Origin: Caprella mutica
Taxonomy: Eukaryota > Arthropoda > Malacostraca > Amphipoda > Caprellidae
Length of the DNA stretch: 64,000 bases
Direction of reading: 5' to 3'
Assembly: GCA_947561585.1 (NCBI GenBank)
Contig: CANNZV010001171.1
Span: 112,109-176,108 of the forward strand
Below the pieces are notes generated by a model. The model searched no databases and was not told where the DNA came from. It was given only the letters and a program-made list of their open reading frames with translations. Both the position numbers and the translations under genes were made by a program. Position 1 is the first letter of the stretch. Every line of letters starts with the position of its first letter. Shown one piece after another: positions 63,645 through 64,000 of this stretch.

Positions 63645-64000
63645 TTATAATGAAATCCTGTATAGTGAACCATACTAATTACTAGAGTCCTGAGTAAGGA
63701 ATTATCCTGTATAATGAACATATTTTCTGTAGTCTGCCATAAAATAGCAATCAGTTTTCTATGCTTCTCTTGATTCCTATATATAATGAAGTAAGCTCTT
63801 TATAGTAACCTAGTTGTAGATCACTATAGAGGAGCTCTACCAATACAACTCTTCTGTAATTGAAGCCTGTATAGTGAACCATCCTGATTAGTATAGAGTC
63901 CTGTGTATTGAAGTACCCTGTTTAAAGAATTAATTTTAAAATAAAGAATAAACATTTCGTAGCCTGCCTTAAAATCCATAAATTTTCTCTATATATCTTG
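63645..64000 (+). repeat. S repeat, tandem pair offset 209 bp, cut by window edge
   Basis: CCTGTATAGTGAACCAT with AGAGTCCTG, CCCTGT-type and GTAG-CTGCC blocks occur at 63658-63760 and again from about 63867. Single related fragments lie near 30,870 and 57,975. No frame is open. The phrase pattern hints at a DNA-transposon end, but this was not resolved. Confidence 0.7.

Overview
The window looks like gene-poor, AT-rich animal nuclear DNA, most likely from an arthropod and plausibly an insect. The evidence for that is the company of repeats: a degenerate Tc1/mariner-type element with TA target duplications, a PIF/Harbinger-like MITE with a TTA duplication, a scrap of non-LTR reverse transcriptase, many short palindromic MITEs, and several minisatellite families. 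I found no intact host gene, tRNA, rRNA or CRISPR array. Nearly all long open frames here are by-products of tandem repeats whose unit lacks stop codons. The organism is an inference and cannot be fixed from this sequence.

Layout. 1-13 kb: unique-looking AT-rich DNA with the tail of a 24-bp repeat (1-72), small hairpin elements, an inverted pair of short arrays around a 500-bp loop (3.29-4.06 kb), a 17-bp minisatellite (6.48-7.23 kb), a palindromic Harbinger-like MITE (10.29-10.51 kb) and a palindrome at 12.75-13.12 kb. 13.13-20.06 kb: about 430 copies of a 16-bp, CpG-rich unit containing GTCGAC. It ends in a near-perfect inverted repeat, beyond which a few copies of the same unit run in the opposite direction. 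24.7-29.4 kb: nested inverted structures carrying two more 15-16 bp minisatellite families in head-to-head arrangement. 30.2-33.65 kb: a further inverted structure (31-bp unit) interrupted by the mariner relic at 31.48-32.75 kb. 34.97-35.20 kb: an AT-rich minisatellite. 36.0-36.1 kb: the reverse transcriptase scrap. 39.0-39.25 kb: a MITE whose sister copy lies at 62.93-63.15 kb. 39.96-54.25 kb: one uninterrupted satellite of a 28-bp unit, about 510 copies, with multi-kilobase internal duplications. 54.25-64 kb: AT-rich DNA with another 17-bp minisatellite, further MITEs and dispersed repeat fragments.

The main point of interest is a recurring architecture. At least four unrelated-looking families of short-unit arrays occur as inverted pairs around a loop, with inverted sequence directly flanking the arrays. 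This resembles foldback-type transposable elements (long inverted termini made of short direct repeats), but here one arm can be expanded to nearly 7 kb while the other keeps only a few copies. In two families the units themselves contain short self-complementary blocks, which may explain both the inverted layout and the expansion.
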